Source of the DNA: Bradyrhizobium nitroreducens
Lineage (GTDB): Bacteria > Pseudomonadota > Alphaproteobacteria > Rhizobiales > Xanthobacteraceae
Assembly: GCF_002776695.1 (NCBI RefSeq)
Contig: NZ_LFJC01000003.1
Coordinates: 1,194,723-1,258,722 of the forward strand
DNA: 64,000 nucleotides
Direction of reading: 5' to 3'
The notes under the pieces are model-generated. The model was not told the origin of the DNA and did no database searches. It saw only the letters and a program-made list of their open reading frames with translations. A program made the position numbers and the translations under genes. How positions within the stretch are numbered: position 1 is the stretch's first letter; each line of letters opens with the position of its first letter. This document shows positions 51,853 to 61,074 of this stretch, in pieces.

Positions 51853-53580
51853 TCAACCGTTTAGGATTTGATGGAATTGATCCAGCTTCGCCGAGCCGGC
51901 AAGGGCATCTCGTTCCAGGAGGGCCGCACGCCCATCTATGTCCGATAGCCAATAGCGTCCCGCAGCAGCGAGCCGCCGGCCTATGCGATCGTTGCCGGCC
52001 CTGGATGCAAGTCGAACAGCGATCCAGCCAGTCACGGCGAGAAACGCCAGCTGAAGGAATGCGACCGCTCCTGTTTCCGCATCTCGTGAACGCTCGCGCC
52101 AGCCAAGCAGCTGCTGTGCCACACGTTTGAGACGATCGATTACAAGCAGCGCGGGTGCCGCCAGGTCAGCGCTGACGCCTTGGAGCTCCTTCCTCGCGGT
52201 GTCGATGAACGCGGCCAACGTTTCGCCGTCGTCACGCCACAGGCGCCGATGCAATAGATCGAGAGCTTGGATGCCGGTCGAACCTTCCGCGATCGACATC
52301 ATGCGCGCGTCGCGCAGCCATTGCTCGCACGGCCACTCGCGTGTGTATCCGGCACCTCCGAGAACCTGAATTGCGGCGCTCGGGATCTCAAATGCCGCTT
52401 CAGCGCAACTCGCCTTGGCAATAGGAAGAAGCCACTGAGTAACCCGAGCGTGGCGTTCGTCCGCGGCAACGCCGTGCCGTTCCAGATCGATTCGGACGGC
52501 GAGCTCGTAGAGCATGCCGCGAAGCACTTCGACGCGCCCCGCCATGGCGAGGAGCTGGCGTTGAATGTCCGCATGGTCGTTGATCGCGACGGGCGGCCTC
52601 GATGGGTCGCCCCCCTGCTTTCGCTCAGCCGCGTAGCTCAGCGCCGCCTGTTCCGCGCCAAAGGACATGCCGACGCCTTCGGTAGCGACCATCAGGCGCA
52701 TGCTCTGGATCATCACGAACATCTGGGACAAGCCGCGATGCTGCCGACCGAGCAGGTACGCCTCGGCACCCTCAAAGCCCATAGCGCAGGTCGGCGAGCC
52801 ATGCAGACCTAGCTTTTCCTCAATGCGGCGAGGGATGACTCCGTTGACGACCCACTCGCCGGATGAGTTCTTGACCTTGTTTGGCACCAGGAAGAGGCTC
52901 AGGCCGGCCGTTCCGGGCGGTGCGCCTGGGCTCCTTGCGAGAAGGAGATGACCTATGCGTTCGACAAGGTCGTGGTCCCCGAAAGAAGTCCACATCTTCT
53001 CGCCGGTCACGCGCCAGCGGCCCTCGGAATTTTGGACCGCCTGGGAGTGGATCCGCCCCACGTCAGAACCAGCATCGGCTTCCGAGATACAGATCGTAAG
53101 GGACCACTTGCCCGCTACAAGCTGAGGAAGCCACTCGTCCTGCACCTGAGGATCCGCGAATTGCAGCAACACCTGCGTCCCGGCCCGCGTTGGACCCGTG
53201 AGCATGCCGATAGCCATGCATGCACGATCAAAGAGTTCACGGCACGCCGTGTTGACAAACAACGGCAGGCCCTGACCACCGAAGTTCGCCGGCTGATCGA
53301 CGCTATTCCAACCGGCAGATGTGAGCTCTTCCCACGCATTCTTGTAACAGTCCGGCGTGAGAACGCGGCCGGCTTCGAACCTGCAACCCTGCAAATCCCC
53401 TGCGCGATTAATAGGGACCAGTCGGCTCTCGGCGAACTCCGCCGCTGCTCCCAATATGGCGCGAAGGGTTTCTTCGCCCAGGTCCAATTCGGGTAGCGCG
53501 TCACGAATCCCGGGATAGCCCGGCACCAGCTCGATATGCCGTTGTATCAGCTCGGCGTGATAGCCATAGCCACGATCCAT
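51853..53580 (-). CDS. Acyl-CoA dehydrogenase (DmdC/large-type)
   Basis: The 575-residue protein has the FAD-binding segment LTICISEADAGSDVGRIHSQAVQ and VLGGAGYTREWPCEQWLRDARMMSIAEGSTGIQALDLLHRRL. The C-terminal extension of about 130 residues is typical of long acyl-CoA dehydrogenases such as the methylmercaptopropionyl-CoA type. It introduces the double bond of a CoA thioester. Its start codon lies directly after the stop of the hydroxyacyl-CoA dehydrogenase gene. Confidence 0.88.
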   Translation of the reverse strand: MDRGYGYHAELIQRHIELVPGYPGIRDALPELDLGEETLRAILGAAAEFAESRLVPINRAGDLQGCRFEAGRVLTPDCYKNAWEELTSAGWNSVDQPANFGGQGLPLFVNTACRELFDRACMAIGMLTGPTRAGTQVLLQFADPQVQDEWLPQLVAGKWSLTICISEADAGSDVGRIHSQAVQNSEGRWRVTGEKMWTSFGDHDLVERIGHLLLARSPGAPPGTAGLSLFLVPNKVKNSSGEWVVNGVIPRRIEEKLGLHGSPTCAMGFEGAEAYLLGRQHRGLSQMFVMIQSMRLMVATEGVGMSFGAEQAALSYAAERKQGGDPSRPPVAINDHADIQRQLLAMAGRVEVLRGMLYELAVRIDLERHGVAADERHARVTQWLLPIAKASCAEAAFEIPSAAIQVLGGAGYTREWPCEQWLRDARMMSIAEGSTGIQALDLLHRRLWRDDGETLAAFIDTARKELQGVSADLAAPALLVIDRLKRVAQQLLGWRERSRDAETGAVAFLQLAFLAVTGWIAVRLASRAGNDRIGRRLAAAGRYWLSDIDGRAALLERDALAGSAKLDQFHQILNG

Positions 53581-54579
53581 TTAGGTGCCCTCAACCGGAT
53601 CGAGAACATCCGCCAGATACGGATGCTCACCCCGAAATTTTAGGAGCTCGATCAACTCACCATCGCGCCATTGACCCCATTGATCGTTCGACTTTCCGTG
53701 TCGCAACTCGCGAACACCCTCGTAGAGCTTGGCGCACACGTCTGGCGTCAGCCGGGGTGCACCGAGCGCGTCCCACCATGTTTCCACGTCGCTCCCAAAG
53801 CGGGCGATCAGTTGCTCAATACCCGCTGAACCACCCGCCAGGTTGAACGTCATCAGCGGGCCGAGCAGCGCCCACCGCAGACCCAACCCCCACCTGACAG
53901 CGGAATCGATGTCATCCGCTGACGCCATGCCTTCGCTGAGGCAGTAAATCGCTTCGCGCAACATCGCGAACTGCAGACGATTTGTCAGATGGCCAACCAT
54001 CTCCTTGCGTAACCGGATCGGTCGCTTCCCGAGGGTCTGGTAGAACGCAATTGCCAGATCGACGGCTTCGGAGCTGGTGCGCTGTCCACCGACGACCTCA
54101 ACCAAAGGGATGACATAGGCGGGGTGAAATGGATGGCCCAAGACCACCCGTTCGGGATGCCGGCAGAATTCCTGCAGTCGACTCGGCGGAACGCCTCCGC
54201 TACTCGAGAGGATAAGCCGATCGGATGGCAACGCGGCATCGATTCGGGACATTACTTCGCGTTTAATCTCGAGTGATTCGGCAACATTCTCCTGAATCGC
54301 ATCACTTCCAGCCGCAAGGGCTTCGAGAGAGCCAACGAACCGCACTTTCTCCATTGGTGGCTTCGTTGGCAGGTCGCTTCGCAGCGATGACAGCACCGGC
54401 CATGCCGCACGAACGGCGGAGTCGAGGCTCCGGGCCACCGTAGGATCGTAATCATACGCGACAACATCATAGCCGGATGCGAGCAGTAGCGCAGCCCATG
54501 CCGACCCCACCGAGCCGAGACCGGCCAGACCGACAACCCGAATAGCATCCAAAGGAAGCAGGTCGCGCGCCACAGTCAT
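53581..54579 (-). CDS. 3-Hydroxyacyl-CoA dehydrogenase/carnitine-dehydrogenase-like
   Basis: The 332-residue protein has a Rossmann NAD-binding start (VGLAGLGSVGSAWAALLLASGYDVVAYD, residues 16-43) and SSSGGVPPSRLQEFCRHPERVVLGHPFHPAYVIPLVEVV. The latter includes the catalytic His of GHPFHP. It matches short 3-hydroxyacyl-CoA and L-carnitine dehydrogenases. Its neighbour BKACE gene points to formation of a beta-keto acid that is then cleaved. It begins 4 nt after the BKACE stop. Confidence 0.86.
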   Translation of the reverse strand: MTVARDLLPLDAIRVVGLAGLGSVGSAWAALLLASGYDVVAYDYDPTVARSLDSAVRAAWPVLSSLRSDLPTKPPMEKVRFVGSLEALAAGSDAIQENVAESLEIKREVMSRIDAALPSDRLILSSSGGVPPSRLQEFCRHPERVVLGHPFHPAYVIPLVEVVGGQRTSSEAVDLAIAFYQTLGKRPIRLRKEMVGHLTNRLQFAMLREAIYCLSEGMASADDIDSAVRWGLGLRWALLGPLMTFNLAGGSAGIEQLIARFGSDVETWWDALGAPRLTPDVCAKLYEGVRELRHGKSNDQWGQWRDGELIELLKFRGEHPYLADVLDPVEGT

Positions 54580-54583
54580 GACC

Positions 54584-55465
54584 TCAACTCAGGCCCATCA
54601 TCTGCCTTGCTTCTTCAGGCGTCGCGGGTTCAAAGCCGAGCTCTCGAATGATGCGAACCTGGCGCTCGACCAACATTTCGTTGGTCGCGTGGACACCCTT
54701 GGCGTAGTACAGATTGTCCTCGAGGCCGACGCGAACGTGCCCGCCAAGCAAGATGGCATGGGTCGTGGCAGGCACTTGCGCCGTGCCGATCGCCGATACG
54801 TTGAAGATGGCGCCCTTTGGAATGAGCCTGACCATCATTTGCAGGATCTCGGGGGTGTAGGGCATCGCCCCCTGGAATCCGCGATCGGCGTTGAGCACGA
54901 TGTTGATGAAATAAGGTGGCTTATCGTAGCCGGCAGCGATTAGCCGCGTGACGTCCTGCAGGATGTGAGCGGGATTGAAGACTTCCCATTCCGGCTTGAT
55001 GCCGCGCTGCTTGAAGCGCTCGGCGAGCCGATCGCACTGGCTAGGCGTTGTACTCACCAACATTTCGCGCCTGCCATGTATCGCCGCGACCGTGAAGCAA
55101 TCGAACGTCGCCATTTCAGCGCCGGCATCCAGCCCCTTCAGGCGCTCCTCAAAATTCACGTCGTAGAGGCCGTCGGGACGCTCAATCAACATGTCGCCGT
55201 CGACGCCGCCGCCGGTCGAGTTGTTGATAACGATGTTGCACTTCGCCTTCACAAGCGCATTAACGCGACGGTAGATTTCGGCGTTGCAGGTCGCTTCATC
55301 GTCCGGCCGCCGAACATGGAGAGCGGCAACCGAAGCTCCCGCATTGAAGCAGCGATACACGGACTCGGCGATTTCGTCGGGCTGCGTTGGAAGATTTGGG
55401 TTCTGCGACTTCTTTGCCATGCCACCCGTCGGGGCAATCGTCACGATGATCTTGTTGCTCGACAT
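54584..55465 (-). CDS. BKACE-type beta-keto acid cleavage enzyme
   Basis: The start at 55463-55465 has GGGAGGA 7 nt upstream, giving 293 residues. The segment KIIVTIAPTGGMAKKSQNPNLPTQPDEIAESV begins the TIM barrel; a metal-binding AALHVRRPD (H-x-H variants) and NIVLNADRGFQGAMPYTPEIL follow. It resembles 3-keto-5-aminohexanoate cleavage proteins, which convert a beta-keto acid plus acetyl-CoA to acetoacetate and an acyl-CoA. It opens the long importer/beta-oxidation operon and is divergent from a MarR gene. Confidence 0.88.
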   Translation of the reverse strand: MSSNKIIVTIAPTGGMAKKSQNPNLPTQPDEIAESVYRCFNAGASVAALHVRRPDDEATCNAEIYRRVNALVKAKCNIVINNSTGGGVDGDMLIERPDGLYDVNFEERLKGLDAGAEMATFDCFTVAAIHGRREMLVSTTPSQCDRLAERFKQRGIKPEWEVFNPAHILQDVTRLIAAGYDKPPYFINIVLNADRGFQGAMPYTPEILQMMVRLIPKGAIFNVSAIGTAQVPATTHAILLGGHVRVGLEDNLYYAKGVHATNEMLVERQVRIIRELGFEPATPEEARQMMGLS

Positions 55466-55839
55466 GATATCCTCCCGAAAATCTCTGGGGTCTCGCGGAC
55501 CCGCTTTGCTTTCAACTGGCGTCCGCGTCAGCGACCCCAAAGCAAACGTGTCAACTCACCTCGCCGGCGCCACTACCGATCGGATGAAGACGACACGCCA
55601 AACGACGCTTTGCATGGCGACGAAAGCCGGTTCATTTGGAAAATTCTGACGCCGTGCTGGCCGACACCTCAAATCCTCCCCCTACCGGCGTGGCAGGCAT
55701 AAGCTCGTCGAGCTAGTCGCTCGCCTAATATATTGTTAGCCTGGCTAATGATTTACTCGACTAACGACACATCGTCAAGTTAGACTCGCGAATAGACGGA
55801 TCGCGTCTCCGCAACCGAAGAGAACTGGCCAATATCGCG
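55466..55839. other. Divergent promoter region of BKACE operon and marR
   Basis: No gene lies in these 374 bases. The main feature is the palindrome at 55736-55748. CTAAC near 55760 and GTTAG near 55780 form a further separated inverted pair. Confidence 0.5.
55736..55748. promoter_or_regulatory. 13-bp palindrome, probable MarR operator
   Basis: TTAGCC (55736-55741), one base, then GGCTAA (55743-55748) form a perfect palindrome about 90 bp upstream of the MarR gene. The length and shape suit a MarR-family dimer. Control of the BKACE operon and of marR itself is inferred. Confidence 0.6.
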
Positions 55840-56349
55840 ATGCAAAAAGCCGCTGCAAAAGATCAACGTCGCCGAGATACTGGGGCACGAACTCACGCTC
55901 GTTCCCTTCTGGAACACAACCTGCTGGAGGACTCACTTGCTTACTTCATCAGGCGCGCGCAGGTTCGCTGCGACTCCGAGCTAGCGCGTCATCTGGAGCC
56001 TGGAATATCACCCGCCCGTCTCGCCGCCCTGGCAACGATTGGAGCAAACCCAGGAATCAGCCAAAGCGCCTTAGGATCGCTGCTAAACATTGCAAGCCCG
56101 AGCGTCGTGAAGGTGGTCGACGATCTCGAGAGTCGGGGACTGCTCGAGCGAGGACCAGGACCAAGCAGCGATCGGCGCGTCTACGCTTTAGGGTTAACGG
56201 ACAGGGGCACAACCGAACTCCGCCGCTACAATGAATCTGTCAAACGATTTGAAGAGAAGATCGCATCAAACCTGACGAAGACCGAACGTCAACAACTCAT
56301 ATCTCTGCTCAAACGGGTAGCGACCACGAGCAACGCTGGCGAAAGCTGA
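55840..56349 (+). CDS. MarR-family transcriptional regulator 1
   Basis: The 169-residue protein has the MarR winged helix (LAALATIGANPGISQSALGSLLNIASPSVVKVVDDLESRGLLERGPGPSSDRRVYALGLTDRG) and helical dimerisation ends. It lies head to head with the BKACE operon, 374 bp away, and so is its likely repressor. The ligand is unknown; a CoA thioester or acid of the pathway is plausible. Confidence 0.87.
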   Translation: MQKAAAKDQRRRDTGARTHARSLLEHNLLEDSLAYFIRRAQVRCDSELARHLEPGISPARLAALATIGANPGISQSALGSLLNIASPSVVKVVDDLESRGLLERGPGPSSDRRVYALGLTDRGTTELRRYNESVKRFEEKIASNLTKTERQQLISLLKRVATTSNAGES

Positions 56350-56457
56350 CGTATCAAATTTACTTCTCAACGCACTGCTTTTAGGGATCGATGCGTTCGT
56401 CTAACGCGGGCAAGATCAACGGCATAAGAATGCTCGGCACAGACCGGCATCTCGCAC

Positions 56458-57618
56458 TTAGGCGGCGCCGCTGCGGCTCTTCCACTCGTCATACTGCTTG
56501 ACGAACTGTGGACAGGTTGAAGCAAGTCGGGCGGGATCCACCCGGCCAGAGCGGCTTATATATTCGTGCGCAAACTGCCACGGCGGTAGCTTCATGTTTT
56601 CCTCGAAGTGCTCATACCAGCCGGCACTCCGGCTCGCTGCAGCGAGCAACTTCTCGACGATCGGCTTACGCTGCACTTCGTACAATGGTAACGCCGCACG
56701 AATATCGCCGTCAGTTGCGGCGATGGCTTTCACGAGGGCCTGAACATCTTCGAGAGCCAATCGCGTTCCAGATCCTATAGAGTAGTGCGCGGTTCTTAGC
56801 GCGTCTCCTACCAGGACCATATTCTTGTGCGACCATCGTTCGTTGGTGATCTTCGGAAACTGCCTCCAGATCGAGCGGTTTGAGATGAGACCTGCTCCCT
56901 CCAGCACCTCTTGGAATAGTTTCTCACAGAGCGAGCGTGATTGATCTTCAGTCCGTTTCCCAAGACCTTGGCGCTCAAAGTTTTCCGCGGTCGTCTCGAC
57001 AAGGAACGTGCTGTGGGTAGGCGAATACCGATAATGATGGGCATTGAAGGGGCCTGCCTCAGTCGTCATGAACGTTTGAGTAAGCGCCTCGAAGGGACGC
57101 GAAGCTCCAAACCACGCGAACCAATTCGTAAGCATCTCCACTTTGGTCCCGAACTCTTCCGCATATCTGCGGCGCACGATTGAGTTTGCGCCATCGGCGG
57201 CCACGATGAGATCGGCATCCGAAAACTCGGAGAGATCAGCAACGGACTTCCCAAAGTTCGGTACGATACCGACGTTTTTCACTTTCTCGTACAAGATGCG
57301 CAACAGGTTGATACGGCCAATGGCCGTGAAACCCACACCATCTATCCTGATCCGTTCGCCGCCGATCCGGATTTCGATATCCTGCCAAGACTCCAGACCG
57401 ACCGAGATCTCTTTGACCAGGTCTGGATCCTCATCAGCCAGGAACTGAAGGCCCTGCGCAGACAAGACCACTCCGAAGCCGAAGGTCACGTCGGGCGGAT
57501 TCTGCTCCACTACGACGATATCACCGTCCGGGAAGAGACGATTCAGTCTGTAGGACGCATAGAGACCGGCCGGGCCGGCCCCGAGAATTCTGATCTTGGG
57601 AGAACGCGAGTTCGACAT
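56458..57618 (-). CDS. Salicylyl-CoA 5-hydroxylase-like FAD monooxygenase
   Basis: The 386-residue protein has an FAD-binding GAGPAGLYASYRL near residues 13-25, a central DLIVAADGANSIVRR motif and the second FAD motif LVGDALRTAHYSIGSGTRLALED near residues 268-290. This pattern, including HYSIGSGTRLA, fits the salicylyl-CoA 5-hydroxylase/2-aminobenzoyl-CoA monooxygenase group, which hydroxylates aromatic CoA thioesters with NAD(P)H and O2. With a CoA ligase, thioesterase and gentisate dioxygenase nearby, salicylyl-CoA to gentisyl-CoA is the best assignment. It is the last gene of its operon. Confidence 0.83.
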   Translation of the reverse strand: MSNSRSPKIRILGAGPAGLYASYRLNRLFPDGDIVVVEQNPPDVTFGFGVVLSAQGLQFLADEDPDLVKEISVGLESWQDIEIRIGGERIRIDGVGFTAIGRINLLRILYEKVKNVGIVPNFGKSVADLSEFSDADLIVAADGANSIVRRRYAEEFGTKVEMLTNWFAWFGASRPFEALTQTFMTTEAGPFNAHHYRYSPTHSTFLVETTAENFERQGLGKRTEDQSRSLCEKLFQEVLEGAGLISNRSIWRQFPKITNERWSHKNMVLVGDALRTAHYSIGSGTRLALEDVQALVKAIAATDGDIRAALPLYEVQRKPIVEKLLAAASRSAGWYEHFEENMKLPPWQFAHEYISRSGRVDPARLASTCPQFVKQYDEWKSRSGAA

Positions 57619-57624
57619 GGCAGA

Positions 57625-58056
57625 TTACTCCCCGCTTACCGGATCTTTTCGAGTATTCAGGATCGCGAGCACCTCTGGCGGCAGGGCGCTCTTGCGCAGA
57701 CCACGTTCGCCGTGCACGGCCCAAACGCGGGTATCGAGTACCTCGGCGTAGGAGCGCCCGTCACCGGAGAACAGGTGGCAGAGCGTGAAGGACGACTTGC
57801 CAATCCGCCGAACTACAATTTGGTGATCGACCATGGCATTCAAATGCGGAGCATCAAAAAATCGCATGTTAAACTCAACGCACGGAATGCCCTCCGTGCC
57901 GCCGTCAGGCAACTTGCCGTTTGGCGTGTAACCGCCGGCCTGGAGCATCTCGTTGAGGCCGTCGACCGCCCACTTGGCATAGTTCGGAAAGAAGACGATT
58001 CCTCCGGGATCACACTCACTCCAGTTCAGTCGTCGAGAATATGAGAACGCGGTCAA
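57625..58056 (-). CDS. 4HBT-type hotdog thioesterase, probable gentisyl-CoA thioesterase
   Basis: The 143-residue protein has the hotdog-fold motif NWSECDPGGIVFFPNYAKW at residues 11-29, with the catalytic Asp16 as in 4-hydroxybenzoyl-CoA thioesterases. It overlaps the upstream hydrolase gene by 4 nt (ATGA). In the CoA-dependent salicylate route it would release gentisate from gentisyl-CoA made by the adjacent hydroxylase. Confidence 0.82.
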   Translation of the reverse strand: MTAFSYSRRLNWSECDPGGIVFFPNYAKWAVDGLNEMLQAGGYTPNGKLPDGGTEGIPCVEFNMRFFDAPHLNAMVDHQIVVRRIGKSSFTLCHLFSGDGRSYAEVLDTRVWAVHGERGLRKSALPPEVLAILNTRKDPVSGE

Positions 58057-58904
58057 TCGAGCACCTCTCCGACACGCATCTCGAGCCTGCCGATCCGCTC
58101 AATCTCCGCCACCAGCGTGTCGCCCGGAGAAACCGGCGACACGCCTTCCGGTGTCCCGGTCATGATCACGTCGCCCGGGTAGAGAGTGTAGAAGGACGAA
58201 GCGTATTCGATGAGCCGGGCAACGTCGAAGATCATCATCCGCGTATTTGACTTCTGCCTCGTCTCACCGTTCACACTGAGCGACAGATCGAGCACGCCGG
58301 GGTTCAAAAGCTCATCCGCTGTGACCATCCACGGACCAAGCACGCTGTATGTGTCGGCCGATTTCCGAAAGCTAGGGAACTCTTTTCCGCGAACCGTGAC
58401 GTCCAGCGCCACCGTGTAGCCGAGGACATATTCCAGAGCCTTGTCGCGAGAGACACGATTGGCTGTTTTTCCAATGATCACGGCAAGCTCGACCTCGTGA
58501 TCCGTCCGCCGATCGCGAAACCGCGGGTGGATCTTGTCCGAGGGGCCGATGAGCGAACTCCCTGCTTTCAGAAATAGACCAAATTCTTCGAGAGAAGTGT
58601 AGGTCTTTCCCTGATTGATTTCACGATCGGCGTTCGCTTCTTCGATGTGGGCCTTATAATTGATCGGAGCCCCAATGATCTTGCCTGGATTCGCGACCGG
58701 GCTTTCCAATCTTACGTCGGCGATCGAATGTTTCGGGCGGCCAGCGTCCGACCGGCGCTCCGCGAGCGAGGCTAGTTGAGGCACGATCCAGTCCCCCTGC
58801 GGCAGGGGCCACTTGGGGCTGGTGTTGAGTGCGTCCGTAACATCGGTAACCGTCTCTCCGTCAACGACACCGAGACGATCCATATTGAATCGGCAGATTC
58901 TCAT
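58053..58904 (-). CDS. Fumarylacetoacetate hydrolase family protein (fumaryl/maleylpyruvate hydrolase)
   Basis: The start at 58902-58904 has GGGAGGG about 9 nt upstream, giving 283 residues. The FAH metal-binding segment DHEVELAVIIGK (near residues 135-146), KSADTYSVLGPWMVTADEL and TGTPEGVSPVSPGDTLVAEI are present. It would hydrolyse the ring-opened product of gentisate. No maleylpyruvate isomerase gene is seen, so direct hydrolysis of maleylpyruvate is possible. It is first in the operon FAH-thioesterase-hydroxylase. Confidence 0.85.
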   Translation of the reverse strand: MRICRFNMDRLGVVDGETVTDVTDALNTSPKWPLPQGDWIVPQLASLAERRSDAGRPKHSIADVRLESPVANPGKIIGAPINYKAHIEEANADREINQGKTYTSLEEFGLFLKAGSSLIGPSDKIHPRFRDRRTDHEVELAVIIGKTANRVSRDKALEYVLGYTVALDVTVRGKEFPSFRKSADTYSVLGPWMVTADELLNPGVLDLSLSVNGETRQKSNTRMMIFDVARLIEYASSFYTLYPGDVIMTGTPEGVSPVSPGDTLVAEIERIGRLEMRVGEVLD

Positions 58905-59430
58905 GGCTCTCAACCCTCCCAGAACGAACTAGATCACAGCGGCTTGACTACTGCATTTGCAATTACTGCATTTGCAGCATACTATCAACCCCCACTGGAG
59001 CGACCAATCACTGAGAGCCTCATGAATGGGCGCGGCATAGCGTGGAAGTCGATGTTTGGACCGCGATTTTCGCAACGCTCGGAGAAGCAATCGGAATGCG
59101 CAGAACGGCGAGCGCCCAGCTGTCAGTCGGATCGTCCCTCTCGGAGGGTGCAATGACAGTACCGGGATCTTTCAAGACACCCGTGCGCCTAGTTCGTGAC
59201 GGAGAAGCAAAGTGATCAGGCCGCGAGCGCCGATTGAGGCTAGCCAATACGCGGCGCCCAAACTGCCGCTCACCTTTCGCAATGACCACTTTGATCGGCC
59301 GCCGAATTGATCGACGATTGAAGGCAAGTTGCTTAAGCGAACGATTTGATGCCGAGGACGTCGAACGCTTGATTGCCCTTCAACCGGACTTCAAACCAAC
59401 AACAGAAGCATCGCAGCGAAGGACCAACTC
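58905..59430. other. Divergent promoter region of FAH operon and gentisate dioxygenase
   Basis: No credible gene is seen in these 526 bases; short frames here lack support. The paired TGCA palindromes at 58952-58976 lie on the FAH side. The rest shows no repeat. Confidence 0.5.
58952..58976. promoter_or_regulatory. Paired TGCAnnTGCA sites, FAH operon promoter
   Basis: Two copies of TGCATTTGCA (58952-58961 and 58967-58976) are separated by 5 bp, 48 nt upstream of the FAH start codon. The same arrangement with the same 5-bp spacing recurs at 61410-61434. The half-site TGCA repeats are palindromic, as expected for a dimeric regulator such as the MarR protein encoded at 60582-61037. Confidence 0.75.
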
Positions 59431-60480
59431 ATGGACAGTAAGCACCTGTTGAAAAACAGTATAGACCGGAGCGCCTTCTACAAGGAGCTCGATAGCCTCA
59501 ACTTGGCGCCCCTGTGGGAGGTGCTCAGGGGGCTTGTTCCGGCAGACCCGCGTCCCATCGCTGCCCCCTGCGCCTGGCACTGGACGACGGTTCGTCCGCA
59601 GCTATTGGCTGCGGGCGCATCGATTACAGCTGAGGAGGCGGAGCGTCGGGTCCTCGTTCTCGAGAATCCCAACCTGCGCGGAAAGTCGCAGATCACGGAC
59701 ACGCTCTATGCGGGCCTACAGCTGATTTTGCCGGGTGAAGTCGCTCCGGCTCACCGCCATACACAATCCGCGCTTCGCTTCGTGCTCGAGGGCACCGGAG
59801 GCTACACGGCCGTCGACGGCGAGCGAACAACTATGCAGCGTGGCGACCTGATCCTCACACCTTTCTGGACTTGGCACGATCACGGACATGACGGAACTGA
59901 TCCTGTAATTTGGATGGATTGTCTTGATGTGCCGCTGGTAGGATTTCTCAAGACCGGATTTCGAGAAGAGCACGCCGAGACTGCCCAAACGGCGTCTCGA
60001 CCCGAAGGTTACTCAGAAGCTCGGTATGGAAGTGGACTGCTTCCGGTCGGGTACCGATCAGGATCTCTCACGTCTCCGGTCTTCAACTACCCCTATTCGA
60101 GAACAAGAGAGGCCTTGCACCGCCTCGTGAACTCTCAGGATATCGACCCTCATCTCGGCATCTGCCTTCGCTACCTCAATCCCACGAACGGCGACTGGGT
60201 TATGCCAACCTTGGGTCCAACTATGCGACTACTCCCCGAGGGCTTTTCGACCTCGTCGTATCGCTCCACTGATAGTGCTGTGTTCGTGCTGATGGAAGGC
60301 GAAGCAAGCATAGAGGTCGAGGGCCAACCGTCCGTCAAGCTGAAGGTTAATGACGTCTTTGCGATGCCTGGCTGGTGCAAATACCGGATCCACGCATCGA
60401 AGGGTGAGTGCGTCCTCTTCTCTTTCTCGGACCGCCCCGTTCACGAAAAGCTCGGACTATTTCGCGAGGAAAAGGAGTGA
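59431..60480 (+). CDS. Gentisate 1,2-dioxygenase
   Basis: The 349-residue bicupin protein has the iron-binding motif PAHRHTQSALRFVLEG (His108 and His110 as ligands) with a partner His in TWHDHGHDG near residues 148-153. It includes DLILTPFWTWHDH and a C-terminal cupin repeat. It opens the gentisate ring to maleylpyruvate. GAAGGA lies 7 nt before the ATG. It is monocistronic or leads into the MarR gene 101 nt downstream. Confidence 0.9.
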   Translation: MDSKHLLKNSIDRSAFYKELDSLNLAPLWEVLRGLVPADPRPIAAPCAWHWTTVRPQLLAAGASITAEEAERRVLVLENPNLRGKSQITDTLYAGLQLILPGEVAPAHRHTQSALRFVLEGTGGYTAVDGERTTMQRGDLILTPFWTWHDHGHDGTDPVIWMDCLDVPLVGFLKTGFREEHAETAQTASRPEGYSEARYGSGLLPVGYRSGSLTSPVFNYPYSRTREALHRLVNSQDIDPHLGICLRYLNPTNGDWVMPTLGPTMRLLPEGFSTSSYRSTDSAVFVLMEGEASIEVEGQPSVKLKVNDVFAMPGWCKYRIHASKGECVLFSFSDRPVHEKLGLFREEKE

Positions 60481-60581
60481 AGACGGCCAATGAGGGCACC
60501 TTCCCATTGAGAAGAAGCTAGTCGCCGACTTGCGCCAGTACGATAGCAATAGTAGTGTGCGGCTTTGAAAAAAAGCCGCGC

Positions 60582-61037
60582 ATGAAGAAGCTCACCTACT
60601 CTCTTGAGGACCGGATACCTTATCTAACGAACCGAGTCGCTTCGGCCATCAATGAGGTTTTTTCGCGGGATTTGGCGGAGCGGGATCTAACGATCGGAAA
60701 CTGGCGCGTTCTAACTGTGCTGCACGACGCTGGCGAACAGAAGTTGATAGACCTTTCGATGCACACCGGCATCGACGCCTCGACCCTTTCGCGCTTGACC
60801 GAAAGCATGCAGCGGCGCCGACTCATCGCCAAGAAGCGATCCAAGCTCAGCAAACGGGAGATTTCGGTTGCACTAGCTGATCGTGGACGAGAGCTCGTCG
60901 AAGAGCTAACTCCGCGAGCCCTTCAATATGAAAATATCATGCTCGACGGCCTCTCGGAGAAGGAGGTCGACAACACCCGCAAGCTGTTGCGCACGATGTA
61001 TCAGCGCATGATCGATTTCAAGAAGTCCAACCTTTGA
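60582..61037 (+). CDS. MarR-family transcriptional regulator 2
   Basis: The start at 60582 (MKKLTYSLEDRIPYLTNRVASAIN) gives 151 residues; a GTG nine codons upstream also opens the frame. The winged helix reads NWRVLTVLHDAGEQKLIDLSMHTGIDASTLSRLTESMQRRRLIAKKRSKLSKREISVALADRGRELVEEL. It lies inside the gentisate gene set and is the best candidate for the paired TGCA sites. Confidence 0.85.
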   Translation: MKKLTYSLEDRIPYLTNRVASAINEVFSRDLAERDLTIGNWRVLTVLHDAGEQKLIDLSMHTGIDASTLSRLTESMQRRRLIAKKRSKLSKREISVALADRGRELVEELTPRALQYENIMLDGLSEKEVDNTRKLLRTMYQRMIDFKKSNL

Positions 61038-61074
61038 GACATCCGTCCACTAAAGAACGCCCAATTGCGATAGT

